DNA from: Nemania diffusa
Taxonomy: Eukaryota > Ascomycota > Sordariomycetes > Xylariales > Xylariaceae
Direction of reading: 5' to 3'
DNA: 64,000 nt
Assembly: GCA_038501195.1 (NCBI GenBank)
Contig: JBBPUQ010000005.1
Location: forward strand, 3,286,001-3,350,000
A model generated the notes under the pieces. The model ran no database searches. It was not told where the DNA came from and saw only the letters and a list, made by a program, of their open reading frames with translations. Both the position numbers and the translations under genes were made by a program. This document shows, in pieces, positions 49,166-60,642 of this stretch. Numbering within the stretch: position 1 is the first letter of the stretch; every line of letters begins with the position of its first letter.

Positions 49166-50463
49166 ATTGGGACCGACAATGTTATATAGACAAGTAGTAT
49201 TGCGGCTTACACGGCACATTCGGGGTATTTGAAGAGGACTGAAGAGTTGGGGAGATAAGGAGTTCAGCTTCCCCAAGCGGGGTCCTAGAAGGGATGAGCA
49301 CGCATATATTAATCACGAGGTCGACTATCTCTGTCCAATTATCCCCGGTACCACGAAGAGCAGGACCTGCACACACCATCAGCATCTCTGTCGTATGACC
49401 TCCGTTACATGCAGTAGATTAGAGTCTTTAGTACTAACAACAGCAAGCATGCATACAATAAAATAAAGATTCTGGGGACTTAATTGGAGATCTTTAGATG
49501 AACGCCGAAGCTAACGTCGGTGTTTTTGGACTGGGTGTGACGGCTCTAGCAGATGCTCTATTTTACGTACTGCACATAGCATAGTGATTTATAGAGCTAC
49601 GAGTAGGCTGAAATATGACATGTCCGTACCTACTTACTCAGGACTGTAGGCTACACAAGGAGGCCTATGTGCTTCACGACACCCATATTCTGGTACACTA
49701 CACATTACGAAATAGGTAGCATCCTTGCCAAGTTTGTAAGTATGAAGGTCGCGTTCCCCTGGAAACTGGTCACATTTAGGGCTGTTATTATATGTACCAT
49801 AATGGCTCAGTCAGTGGTGCAGTATGATGAATCAGCTCTGACAATTAGTGTCGCTGTACGTAGTATGTGGATAGATGCATCCAATAAAAATCTACATGTA
49901 CACTTACGGGGTGGATCTACCTTCTCAGTAGTCCCACGGCTGTCTAATTCGAGATGTAAACACTCAGCTCGCGTGGGATGATAGACATGAAGAAATCTAG
50001 TAAGATAGATCGTATCTCACATATGCTGCATCTACCTATGACGAGTCGAGCAGAGATCGTGCCATCACTCCATGTCTTAGTGTAGGAGACCCCAGGTGTG
50101 CGCGTTGGTACTGAAACAACGAAGTAAGCAGTTTGAGTTATATAAAAGCTCAGGTTAACTGTAAACATTGAGCATACTTATATCCGAATTATTGGCATCT
50201 CATCGTATAACACTGTAAATGGTGTAACATAAACATTTGGCTCACTATTACAGGCGGGAACACCTGTGAAACCAGCCACCGTATGGTTGGTAGCTGTTAA
50301 GCCACATTTGAATGCTGATACCCTGGCTCAGGGCTCCACTCGATCTGTTGCAGCACCCTGGCCTTGGCCTACATACTTACTGACGTACTGAGTTTCTTCA
50401 AACGGTCGCTGAGGACATCGTTATTTATTTCACCTTCCTAAAGCTACCCTCACTCTTTATATC
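49166..50463. other. Divergent intergenic region
   Basis: It holds the promoters of the PD-(D/E)XK-like gene (-) and the TMEM234-like gene (+). Upstream minus frames (49182-49385) could contribute an extra 5' exon to the former, but no join was convincing. Confidence 0.45.
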
Positions 50464-51040
50464 ATGTCGTCATCGGCCGCCCCGCCGCAACCCCCGGCCA
50501 TTAATTACGTGGCGGGCTTCCTGCTGGTCGGACTGGCCTGGGGTCTAACAACGCCCTTCATCCGTCGCGCGGCCAAGACTCACAGCCCGCCGGCGCACCC
50601 GCTGCTCGCGCGGGACGACGTCAAGGCGAGCTGGCTGAAGAGCAATGTATACGGTGCTTTCTTCGCCGTTGTCGACCTGTTGCGGAATCCGCGATATGCC
50701 GTGCCTCTCTTGATCAACCTCACGGGGAGCGTGTGGTTCTTCCTACTCATTGGCCAGGCTGGTGAGTTACCTGCTCGCCTATACTCGTGCATAAAGCTGT
50801 GTCGACTGACATTGCCTTGTAGAACTCAGCTTGACGGTTCCGATTGTAAACACGCTGGCCTTCTTGTTCACTGTGCTGGGAGATTGGTGGGTGGACAAGA
50901 AGGTAATCGATCGCAGTGAGTCTTCTATGCTTTTCCTTCTAAATCATTCACGAGGCCTTACTCATCGAACGCTAGATACATGGATAGGAATGTTACTATC
51001 CTTGACTGGCATCGCATTATGCGTTCAGAGCAAATCATGA
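50464..51040 (+). CDS. TMEM234-like multi-pass membrane protein (151 aa)
   Basis: Exons 50464-50761, 50823-50915 and 50976-51040 use GTGAGT..TAG introns. The protein has four hydrophobic stretches: NYVAGFLLVGLAWGLTTPFI, YAVPLLINLTGSVWFFLLI, LSLTVPIVNTLAFLFTVLG and TWIGMLLSLTGIALCVQ. The patterns GLAWGLTTPFIRRA, NLTGSVWFFLLIG, SLTVPIVNTLAFLFT and LGDWWVDKK match the TMEM234 family of the drug/metabolite-transporter-like superfamily. The role in fungi is unknown. Length is normal for the family. Confidence 0.85.
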
Positions 51041-52392
51041 TGATTTAGAGATGCGACTAAGAGATGATACTATGTCTGTTAAGGCAATTTTGAATTGTCT
51101 CATTACACTCTGGCAATAGAGTGAAGGTTGGGGGTTACAAGCACCTGAGCCAGGCTGGGAGTACACACCGATATATATGTCCGGCGCCTCATTAGCCCGA
51201 GACTGTCTCTGGTATCGCCTTGCCCGACTATCTAGACCCGACCTCCGCGGCCTACGCGACCCGCGCAGGTCCTACCTCGCACGAGAAAACGTGGCGAGCT
51301 GCGACATTGCTATGCCCGCCCTTGTGTTGGCATGCGGCTGGGACGACACTCGCTCATTCGACTTCTAATGATAGCGTGCTGCCTCGCTAAGTCGGGTCCA
51401 ATGGTGACATAAGGGATTCAATTGGCAGAACATCGGATTGAATATGTTAAATGCTCTTTTATAGTGCTAATTTGCTACTTCGCCTTGACAGGCCTGAAGG
51501 GTTCCATACACTTCTGTAAGTATACGTGAAATGAATGGTTAATTGCGAGTCATGAAGCTCATGCGCAATTCTAGCAATACGATTTATCTTGTCCTAATAG
51601 GTAGGCAAATCTCCCGGTGTTAGCGCATGCTCGTGTTACTTGATAATGCATTTTACATGAAAATAACCCTTTATGACAACATCACGAGGTCCCAATTCTT
51701 TCTTTTTTCCTCGCCCGAGCTATCTCTCAATAAATGGATACTCGTCGGTGTAGAGATATATCAAATTATAACTCAACGTTCATAGTATTATCATGTCTGC
51801 AAATCTCGGCGCCGCACGCTACGCCCTTCTACTCCGCTTAGATTCTCGGCGCTCGTATTGAACGCCTGTGGGGCTGGCGTTAGCCTAAAGTGCAACTTAT
51901 GTTGCAGATCTGAGGAACAATGGACACAGACCGTAACCAACCTCATAGTCCACTTGAGCCCACTTGAGCCCAAAGCGGAAGTAACACTGGTACACGAGGT
52001 AGACACGGACCTACGGACCATGAATATCGGCCTTGATATCATCACGGCAACGTTGTAGAAGCCTACTAGAATCTAGATGATGCTTAGCCGTCTGTTTGCT
52101 CCAATAACGGATGACTACCCGTGTGAATCCACGAACAAGCAGGGGTACGTAGGTGGTATTGGACGAGTTACATTTCACGGCGGCAATGCGACGATCGCCG
52201 TTTAATGGTCCACTAACTAAGGGGGATGGATGCAGGAATGTGACCGACATCGAATTACGGCAAGCGCAGTAGGTATATATAACCACGATGGTTCGTCGTT
52301 AGATTGTCTCTCTGCCTGACGATATCTCTCAACCTGTGCGCCTCACTCAACATTACCTACCTAAGTCATAAAGATCCTACTACGTCACTAAA
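51041..52392. other. Intergenic region
   Basis: It lies between the TMEM234-like gene and a secreted-protein gene. A GC-richer block at about 51180-51370 carries an open frame (51177-51368) with no recognisable features. Confidence 0.45.
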
Positions 52393-52995
52393 ATGCGCGC
52401 CGATATTGTTTTCGCTGCTCTCGCGAGCGCAAGCTCTGCATCTGCAGCAGTAATGAGGGTTTCGACTGAGAGTATGGTATATGACTGGGCGGTTACCGGC
52501 TGGAATGCTGGCTGTGCCCGAGCAGGGTGTTACTATGGTCAGTCAGGGCTACAATTTCTCTTTAGCTAGCATTCCTACTGACTATCATGGTAGACTTCAA
52601 CGTCACAGGCGCCGCTAACCTCACGTCAATGCCTCCGACACCGGCATTCAAGGCCTACTGTTCTGGTGATGGCGAGGGCTCACCCTACAGACTGTGCACA
52701 AGATTGGATGACGAGGATACCGATGCCATCGTCGTCGCGAAGCTGCTCCCGAGCACCATCATCAACAACACGCGTGCCGCCATGATCCAGGTTTCTCTCA
52801 AGTACACGGACCTCTACACGCCGTGAGTGCTTGCCTCGTCATTGTGGTACCTGGGTGGAAGGGCCGTTCGCTAACTCACGATATAGTACGACATGGTGGA
52901 ACTTCACCGGACATGCGTCCTCGTTCTACAACCAATTCGTCGCGCCCTCGCAGAACTTTACCATCACCCCCGACGAGATCACTGGCGTGGCGTAA
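52393..52995 (+). CDS. Small secreted protein (160 aa), function unknown
   Basis: Exons 52393-52537, 52594-52822 and 52887-52995 use GTCAGT..TAG and GTGAGT..TAG introns, the second with a GCTAAC branch. The signal peptide is clear (MRADIVFAALASASSASAAV). The mature protein has cysteines in NAGCARAGC, AYCSGDG and RLCTRL and several N-glycosylation sequons (NVT, NLT, NNT, NFT). It ends in NFTITPDEITGVA, a natural-looking terminus. The pattern is of a fungal extracellular beta-rich small protein, without a family name I can give. A GTAAGA at the last codons could splice to a Cys-rich tail ending at 53131 (183 aa); I prefer the shorter form. Confidence 0.75.
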
Positions 52996-54521
52996 GAGAT
53001 TGGGAGGATCGGTCTGGCCCGATATCTGGCTGCGCGCGGCCGACTCGGACGATTGCAGGCGGTGCGGCTCTTGGTGCAACCCTTCGGGTAAGCAGCCGTC
53101 TGGACATCTATACGAGGAGGATGCTTGTTGAACCGGCACGATCAAGTCGTACGCAGTGGAGCGTTGGGAGGGCGCGACCGCTTGTTCGCCCGTCACCGAT
53201 GAGAACGGTGGCGATTTGTCCGACGCTTGCTGGCGATGGGCGGTTTGTCGCGAATCAAATGTTTATATTCTGTTCCTCGGATAATACCGTTTGGAGATTA
53301 ATAATATGGTACTACATACAGTAATAACTGCCCGCTAATAAAATTCCTATTGAAGCAGTTGTGGCGCAGAAGCTAGTTGATTTTAGGTTGTTCGCGAAGC
53401 AGGCATTCCTCCGCTGCTTGAAGTTCTCGCAACGCATGCTCACTTACGTTTGCGACGTACCGCGTGCGAGTGGTGCAATGCTGTCCTGCGCTTTCCAATG
53501 CGTGTTGGCGAAATGCGACTCGTATCCAAACACGGCGCTTAAGGGATGTAAGAGATACTAGCCGCAGTCCTCGCACGTTGTCGATGGTTGGCTAGGATAT
53601 CTCTAGATCTTCTACGCGTGATTCTGTAAATCAGAGAGGGTTGGATAAGAATTGAACAAATCATGCATAATGGTTAGGCTGCAAGATTACCTAGGTACAT
53701 CTCACGAATAACAGGTTATTTCATGGTGTAGGTTAGGTAGGTACCCAGCATACCTACTTATAGGGAGTAAGGACTTGTGATGAAGAACGACAGCTCAGCA
53801 GAGCTGAGTGTGCACAGGGCAGGCAGCTGGCTGGCGACAGTTCAGTTAGGTAGGTACAGAGTAGTAGCGCTAAGGCTTAAGCAGCTAAGAATCTAATAAT
53901 ATACTGGCCTAGTACAGCGCTGTAGGTCGCTATGGCTGGTTCAGTGGTGCCTGAAAGGCTGCGTGTCATGCTTGCGTTGGGTCCTTACGCAAGTAATTGT
54001 GGCTGACGCAGCGTCGCCAAGACCTTGGGACCGAGAACATTACATCAGTGCTGGTTCCCCGGTGGAGTCTAGGCTGCTTCCTCGTCCCCTCCCCCACCAA
54101 GAGCCCACCACGTTGAAAGGTGCTGACAGCTGGACAAGGCGGAACTCTATCTTTACGACTCCATCCAATTCTACATACTGACAATCCTGTATGTACAATC
54201 CTTCCGTACACCTCTCACTGCCATATAATCTAACCTCAGGCCTAAGTTTGACTGGCTGTGAAACTACTGAGCCAAGACCCTCGCGACAGTTCCTATCGTA
54301 CAAGATAGAGCTGCCTACGCTCTCTTCTTCACAGGCTTCCATCGAAGATCCCCGTTCTGTCGAACACACAAAAGACATCCGAAACTCCGCGCCAGGCTTC
54401 AGCCATCCGAAGCGACGTAACACATCTTCCACCTTCCACCCACTACGGATACATAACCATACCTTACTTTCCTATCAACACTGCCTGCTCGTAAACGCGC
54501 AAGGCGCAAACCAGCTTAGTC
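52996..54521. other. Intergenic region before fimbrin
   Basis: It contains GC-rich DNA to about 53240, TAGGTAGGTACC motifs near 53690-53860 and the fimbrin promoter. An overlapping pair of open frames at 53361-53576 on both strands is discussed under rejected items. Confidence 0.45.
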
Positions 54522-56679
54522 ATGAACGTGATCAAGTTGCAGAGGTATTTCTTGTCTACCAATGAACCAGCCCCAGTTCCGCCAAAAACCCCCTGATTCT
54601 GACTTATGCGATCAGGAAATATCCTCAATTCCAGCAATCCGATATCTTCTCCTTTAGCGATGCCTTCCGTAAACTTGACATTGATGACAAGGGTTATCTT
54701 GAAGAGGCCACTGCTATCAAAGCCACACAACAAAGCGAGAGGCAGCCATATGACGTGGTGCGACAAGCCTTGAAAGAGGTTGAACTAGACTCGTCTCGAA
54801 GAGTCGAGTTGGAGGATTATGTCGGCGTGAGTGCCTCATTCCGGCTCGTTTGCGACTGAGCGAGTATATTGACACCCTTTAGCTTATCGCGAAGTTGCGC
54901 GAATCATCGCCTGCCCAGAAGCGCATGAGCACAGGCGGCAGCAATCCCCCCCTATCCCCAGTTGGTATAGTAGCCCAACTGACTGGTAACGGCCGCCACG
55001 GCAACAACAAAAGTCATGTCCCCAAACCTAGCATCGGCAAGATTCATGTCGGGTCCTTCGCCAACAGTACCCACACTATTAACGAGGACGAGCGGACCGA
55101 GTTCACGCGCCACATCAACGCTGTTCTTGCGGGCGACGAAGATATTGGAAGCCGTCTACCTTTCCCGACAGATACTTTCGAGATGTTCGATGAATGCAAA
55201 GACGGCCTAGTGCTTGCTAAACTCATCAACGACAGCGTTCCCGACACGATCGATGAGCGTGTTCTGAACGTAGCGGGGAGAAAAATCAAGAAGCTCAACG
55301 CTTTTCATATGACAGAGAACAACAACATCGTCATTGAATCCGCCAAGGGTATTGGTTGTTCGGTTGTTAATATTGGTAGTGGCGATATCATCGAAGTCCG
55401 AGAGCACCTTATTTTGGGGCTCATCTGGCAGATCATCCGTAGAGGTCTTCTAGGCAAAATCGACATCAAGCTTCACCCGGAGTTGTACCGGCTGCTAGAG
55501 GAGGATGAGACACTAGAACAGTTCCTACGTCTACCCCCAGAGCAGATTCTCCTACGGTGGTTCAACTACCATCTTAACGCTGCCGGCTGGCATCGCAGAG
55601 TCGGAAACTTCTCCTCGGACGTAAAGGATGGAGAGAACTACGCCGTCTTACTCGCTCAGATCGGACGCGAGTACGGATGCACTCGGGATCCTCTACGCAC
55701 CAAGGATTTATTGCAGCGCGCGGAGGAGGTCTTAGAAGATGCCGATAAACTGGGATGCCGGAAATTCCTTACTCCAAAGTCCTTAGTCGCCGGAAACCCG
55801 AAGCTCAATCTCGCCTTCGTCGCAAACTTGTTCAACAACCACCCCGCACTAGATCCGATCACGGAGGAAGAGAAGCAGGAAGTAGAAGATTTTGACGCTG
55901 AAGGAGAACGAGAGGCAAGAGTATTCACATTGTGGCTGAACAGTCTCGATGTACAACCTGCTGTCGTGTCCTTCTTCGACGATCTCCGCGATGGAACTAT
56001 TCTGCTACAAGCTTACGACAAGGTCATCAAGGGTTCTGTTAACTGGAGACATACGAACAAACGCCCAGCGAATGGGACGGAGATGTCAAGATTTAAGGCG
56101 GTCGAGAATACCAACTACGTCGTCGAGCTTGGCAAACAAAACGGGTTCTCCCTAGTTGGCATCCAAGGTGCTGACATCACAGATGGACAACGGCTGCTGA
56201 CGCTGGGTCTGGTCTGGCAACTCATGCGAAAGAACATCACTTTAACACTGTCCGCCCTCGCCCAACGTCTTGGCAAGCGCGAAATCACAGACAATGAGAT
56301 GGTTAGGTGGGCAAATGAGATGTCGCAAAAGGGTGGTCGCAGCTCATCGGTCCGTTCCTTTAAGGATCCTGCAATCGGCAGTGGTGTTTTCTTCCTCGAT
56401 GTGCTTAATGGCATGAAGAGTGCTTACGTCGATTATGACTTGGTGACACCCGGACGGACCGATGAGGACGCTTATCTAAATGCCAAGCTCAGCATTAGTA
56501 TCGCCAGAAAAATGGGTGCTACTATCTGGCTAGTTCCCGAGGATATCTGCCAGGTTCGCAGCCGGCTTGTCACGACATTCATTGGTAAGGAATATCCGCG
56601 CCCTAAATTACCGGGATTTGAAAGCTAACAAGAGGCGCTCACAGGTTCTCTAATGGCCACCTACGAAAAGATGCAGTAG
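54522..56679 (+). CDS. SAC6: Fimbrin/plastin, actin-bundling protein (656 aa)
   Basis: Fimbrin cross-links actin filaments in patches, cables and the cytokinetic ring. Exons: 54522-54544 (23 nt), 54616-54826, 54883-56584, 56645-56679. The N-terminal ~80 residues form the EF-hand-like region (KYPQFQQSDIF, FRKLDIDDKGYLEE). Four calponin-homology domains in two actin-binding units follow. Their landmarks are RTEFTRHINAVLAGDEDIG, DGLVLAKLINDSVPDTIDER, LGLIWQIIRRGLLGKI, LLRWFNYHLNAAG, FTLWLNSLD and GLVWQLMRKNITLTL. The tiny last exon supplies the usual end SLMATYEKMQ, while reading through its intron gives an abnormal tail. Length and domain order are standard. Confidence 0.95.
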
Positions 56680-57481
56680 ATATATAACCGTATTCAATCA
56701 TAACTAGCAGAGGAATTCGGGACTGAAAAGTTACTAGGGTATGACGATAGTACGTCTACATTTGCGAGTTTATCTCGAGGCTCTATGTATTTTCACAGGC
56801 GCAACATGGCATGCAAATTAACAGGAATAAGCTTTCAAATCTGTTCAATTTCCCTTTGATAGAGACCATCTAAGACGGTCGCGGGCGAGTCGAGCTTCTT
56901 AAAGAAGTACACTGTTACCCCGCTGTTCTCTGCAATACCACGCTCCTCCCAATCGCCATCACCAATGATAATGACCGATTCGGCCAATCAGTGCGAGTAT
57001 ATGGCGCATCGAGCCCGGAGGATCTACGAGCCAAATCACACCATGCAATGACGGTTTTTTGCCACTCTACACTAGGTAGAAGTACAACCTTTGAAAACCT
57101 CACTTAAATTATATGCCTACCCACACTTTTTGTACATTACCATTACATCGAAATACAAGCAGTCTCAGATGTCTTGCGCGCAGTCTCCTGCTCGGAACTA
57201 ATTGAGACCTTACATTCCCGAGACTTCCGCTATTCTTTATAAGTGTGAAACAGTCTCATTATAGCTACGTGCGTGCCTCATATTGTGTGTATCTTACAGT
57301 CATCACCTAGTTCTACCATTATTCATACTAAGGTACTACTATCCTAGAGACAAATGGAGGGTTAGATCATCCCAATTGTCAGCTATACTGGCTTATTAGA
57401 GCCTAACGCCAAGACTCTTTCTTCGCCACATAATACTGAGCATTATCGCCCAGGTTTTAAGTGTTTAGCTATCTTCACGTC
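56680..57481. other. Intergenic region with a gene relic
   Basis: It lies between fimbrin and the sterol acyltransferase gene. Apart from the minus-strand relic at 56835-57100, no feature is seen; it should contain the acyltransferase promoter. Confidence 0.5.
56835..57100 (-). pseudogene. Frameshifted C-terminal gene relic
   Basis: Two adjacent minus-strand frames together read as one protein end. The first (57100 to about 56976) gives VEWQKTVIAWCDLARRSSG and ends in DWPNRS. The second (about 56975 to the TGA at 56837-56835) gives VIIIGDGDWEERGIAENSGV, then VYFFKKLDSPATVLDGLYQ. The switch occurs around 56976 with no AG acceptor or GT donor that would explain it, so a 1-nt frameshift is likely. 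No upstream part was found. The GDGDWEE..GI..NSG..V.FF..LDSPATV.D pattern looks like a conserved protein C-terminus, but I cannot name it. Confidence 0.5.
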
Positions 57482-60126
57482 ATGTTAGCAGATGGTATAA
57501 TCCCACTATCTCCTAATAGCAAAGAATGCCATGAAATGGATGATGCCTCCTCGAGAAACGGCTTTCGCAAGGTTATCCGTGCGCGCGCAGCACTGGTAGA
57601 CGAGCTCTTAGGTGTCGACCAGTCTCTTCACGCATTTTCAGGCAGCAGCAGAAAACTAGACAAGGAAGGTATTGATAGGAGAACATCGATGTCTCCTCAG
57701 TTACGTCGTAGGATAACTTCCGATTCATACGACAGCTCGGGAGTTGAGACACCTGAGATATCCCTCCTGGACAATCCAACTTCGGCCCGAAATCCGAGTT
57801 CTGAAGATCTAGCTGTACCTACGGGTGACCGCAGCAATGGCCATGACAATAAGGCTGCTGCAATTGGTACGAGCGAGGCGGAGCTGCCAGATCTACTGAG
57901 AGGCGGCTCGAAAAGGGTAAGATCTGGCTCTTCAGTCACTTGTTTATCCTCTTCTCGCGGCACTATATTAGACCCTATATCATCGAGAACCACACATAGC
58001 TAACGCAACCGCAGCAGGGACAAGAGAAATCCAAAGACGCTCCTTCAAGACCCGGAAGGTTTAGAGAGCTAGTCTTTACGCGCCAGTTCTCAACCTTTGA
58101 CAGGCAGAATCAGAATGCGGCGAGCAGTCCCTTCTACGGTTTCTACGTCCTGTTCTGGATCGCCGTCGTGTTTTGGATTATCAAGATGGCGGCGGACAAT
58201 TGGCGGAAGACAGGTAGTCCGCTAGGTACGAACGACATCATGAGGGGCATGTTTCGTCGAGATGGTAAGAAACCCCTCTCTTCCGGACTCCTTATTCATC
58301 AACACAACATTTCATACAGTATTCGGAAATGCAAATTTGTACATTGTACATCGCGAAGTGATACATGTTAGTACGATACTAACATCGATAGTGTTCGTCC
58401 TACTGATATCAGATGGCGTCATGTGCGCATTGACGAGCATGAGCTGGATCATCCAGCTTCTTGTTCTCTACGACTACATCGACTGGAACAGAACAGGGTG
58501 GATTCTTCAAAATGTGAGGCTCTTCACCCGGTCCCTACTTCCATGACGTCTCCCGTCGGCTAATGGTGCTAGATCTGGCAATCGCTGTTCATCGCAAACG
58601 TGATTGGACTGACGCTCGTCCGGGATTGGCCGTGGACACACACAGTATTCTTTGTCCTACACGGACTCGTAATGCTAATGAAGCAGCATTCATATGCGTT
58701 TTACAACGGGTATCTGTCTTCATTGCACAAGAAGCGGGAAGCCCTGCTTAAGAAATTGAAGAAGCTGGAGAACATTGAGCCGGCGGATTCGCCGTCTACA
58801 ACTACACCAGATATCTCTGAGCTGTCGACTTCCCATTTGACGCATCGCCCATCAGCTACCGAGTATCGAGAGAGGCGAAACTCTGTGACGCAGTCACAGT
58901 CTAATGAAACGGATGATATTGAAAGCATAACTCGGGCAATCGAAAAGGGACAACCTTTAAGTATCGATCAGGCCTTGATGTTTGAAAGACTAATTAAGTG
59001 AGTATCACTCGCATCTATAGCACTACCTGAGAGCTTTTACGAGCAAACACCGATTTTATGTAGCAGATTATAGTCTCGTGAGAAAATACAGTGACTAATG
59101 AGCCCATAGATGGGAAATCGACGCACTGGTTGACGAACTCAGGGGGAAAGCCACACATCCCTCACACTACTACCCCAACAACTTGAGCGCCTGGAACCAC
59201 TGCGAGTACATTTTTCTGCCGACGGTGGTCTACGAGCTGCAGTACCCGCGCTCCGACAGCATCAACGCGTTGTACGTGGCCGAGAAGGCGGCGGCGACGT
59301 TCGGCGTCATCTTCGTCATGATCATGGTCTCGCAGACTTTCATCTACCCCGTCGTGATGCGCACCGTCGCCATGAAGGAGATGGGATACACGACCGCGCA
59401 GCGGTTCGCCGAGTTCCCGTGGATGCTGAGCGATCTTGTTTTCCCGTTCATGATGGAGTATTTGGTAAGTCTAGACTCTCGCTTAGGGGAAGCTTTGGAT
59501 GACGACTTCATTTCCGTGAAGAGGAAAAGAAAGTTAGGGTCAAGATGGAGACATGGCTAATTGATTGGGGTACGTCTAGCTGGCTTGGTATCTCATTTGG
59601 GAAACCGTGCTCAACATCATCGCCGAGCTCACGTTCTTCGCCGACCGGAGTTTCTACGATGCATGGTGGAATAGCGGTACGTCATGTCCTACTTACCTAG
59701 TAGCTCTCCTCTACCCGTGCACGCGCATTACCCTGCTATAACACGATGGCCTAACCCGGACAGCCTCCAAGCTAACTATCTCCTCAAGTCTCCTGGGATC
59801 AGTTTGCGCGCGACTGGAACCGACCAGTGCACAACTTCCTGCTGCGCCACGTGTACCACAGCTCCATCTCCTCGATGCAGGTGAACAAGCACACGGCCAC
59901 GCTCATCACCTTCTTCCTGTCGGCGTGCGTCCACGAGCTGCTCATGTGGTGCATCTTCAAGAAGCTGCGGGGCTACCTCCTAGCCATGCAGATGTTCCAG
60001 CTGCCACTCGTGCGCCTGAGCCGCACGCGCTGGCTGCGCGACAAGAAGGTCCTCGGGAATGCCATCTTCTGGACAGGCATTTTGACTGGACCAAGCCTGC
60101 TTTGTAGCTTGTACCTGATTCTGTGA
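57482..60126 (+). CDS. Sterol O-acyltransferase (ACAT/ARE family, MBOAT), 697 aa
   Basis: The enzyme esterifies sterols with fatty acyl-CoA in the ER for lipid-droplet storage. Exons: 57482-57916, 58015-58264, 58320-58513, 58573-58997, 59110-59464, 59580-59676, 59789-60126. A disordered ~150-residue N-terminus precedes the membrane domain (YGFYVLFWIAVVFWIIKMAA). ACAT landmarks are RDWPWTHTVFFVLHGLVMLMKQHSY, YELQYPRSDSI, FAEFPWMLSDLVFPFMMEYL and the catalytic His ~634 in SACVHELLMW. VSWDQFARDWNRPVHNFLLRH and TGPSLLCSLYLIL close the protein. The FYxDWWN motif reads FYDAWWN (~578-584), so the Asp is Ala. The start is the first ATG of the exon, and a second at the MDDASS segment is possible. Confidence 0.9.
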
Positions 60127-60642
60127 TTTCAGCATGCGTCTTGGTTTTGGGTATTAAATCACCATGGAATGGGATAGAAGGTCAATAAGAATGTTAATTG
60201 TTGGGGTATTCGGTGTTAAGTTAAGAGGTAGACGTCTTATGATAAGACACCCTTGGGAAATCGTGGGAAAAACTGGTGTATCTTAGGTAGACAAAGTTCC
60301 AGCACTTTATTCACGTAGCGGTCTAAGCTTTTACATCGATGCAGGGAAAATGGGAGAGAGGACTCCGGATAGCGAGTTTGCTGAACTCAAGAGGCGATAA
60401 TCCGACTATTAAATTAACATTTGCTCTCCGATTCACTAAGAGAGGAGTTTGAGTCGACTTAGTGATAGGGTGTTGATTTTCCAACTGCAACTCCAGCGTG
60501 ATAGGAAGGGCAATGTTTTATTTGGCTATGCTAAATATTCTGTACGAATTTGCTACCGTACCATTAGAGACGATTATGCGCTGTCATAATGCACTCTCTC
60601 TAACCAATGATATTCCCCTCTCGCTCTCACTAATATACCTAT
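60127..60642. other. Intergenic region
   Basis: This is the 3' flank of the acyltransferase gene and of the broken minus-strand gene. No feature seen. Confidence 0.5.

Noticed and set aside
51177..51368. 63-aa open frame in a GC-richer block
   Set aside because: No signal, domain or conserved-looking pattern.
53361..53576. 66-67-aa frames open on both strands, the minus one reading HALRELQAAEECL
   Set aside because: Too short and unsupported to choose a strand; it might be a mobile-element or gene relic but nothing decides it.
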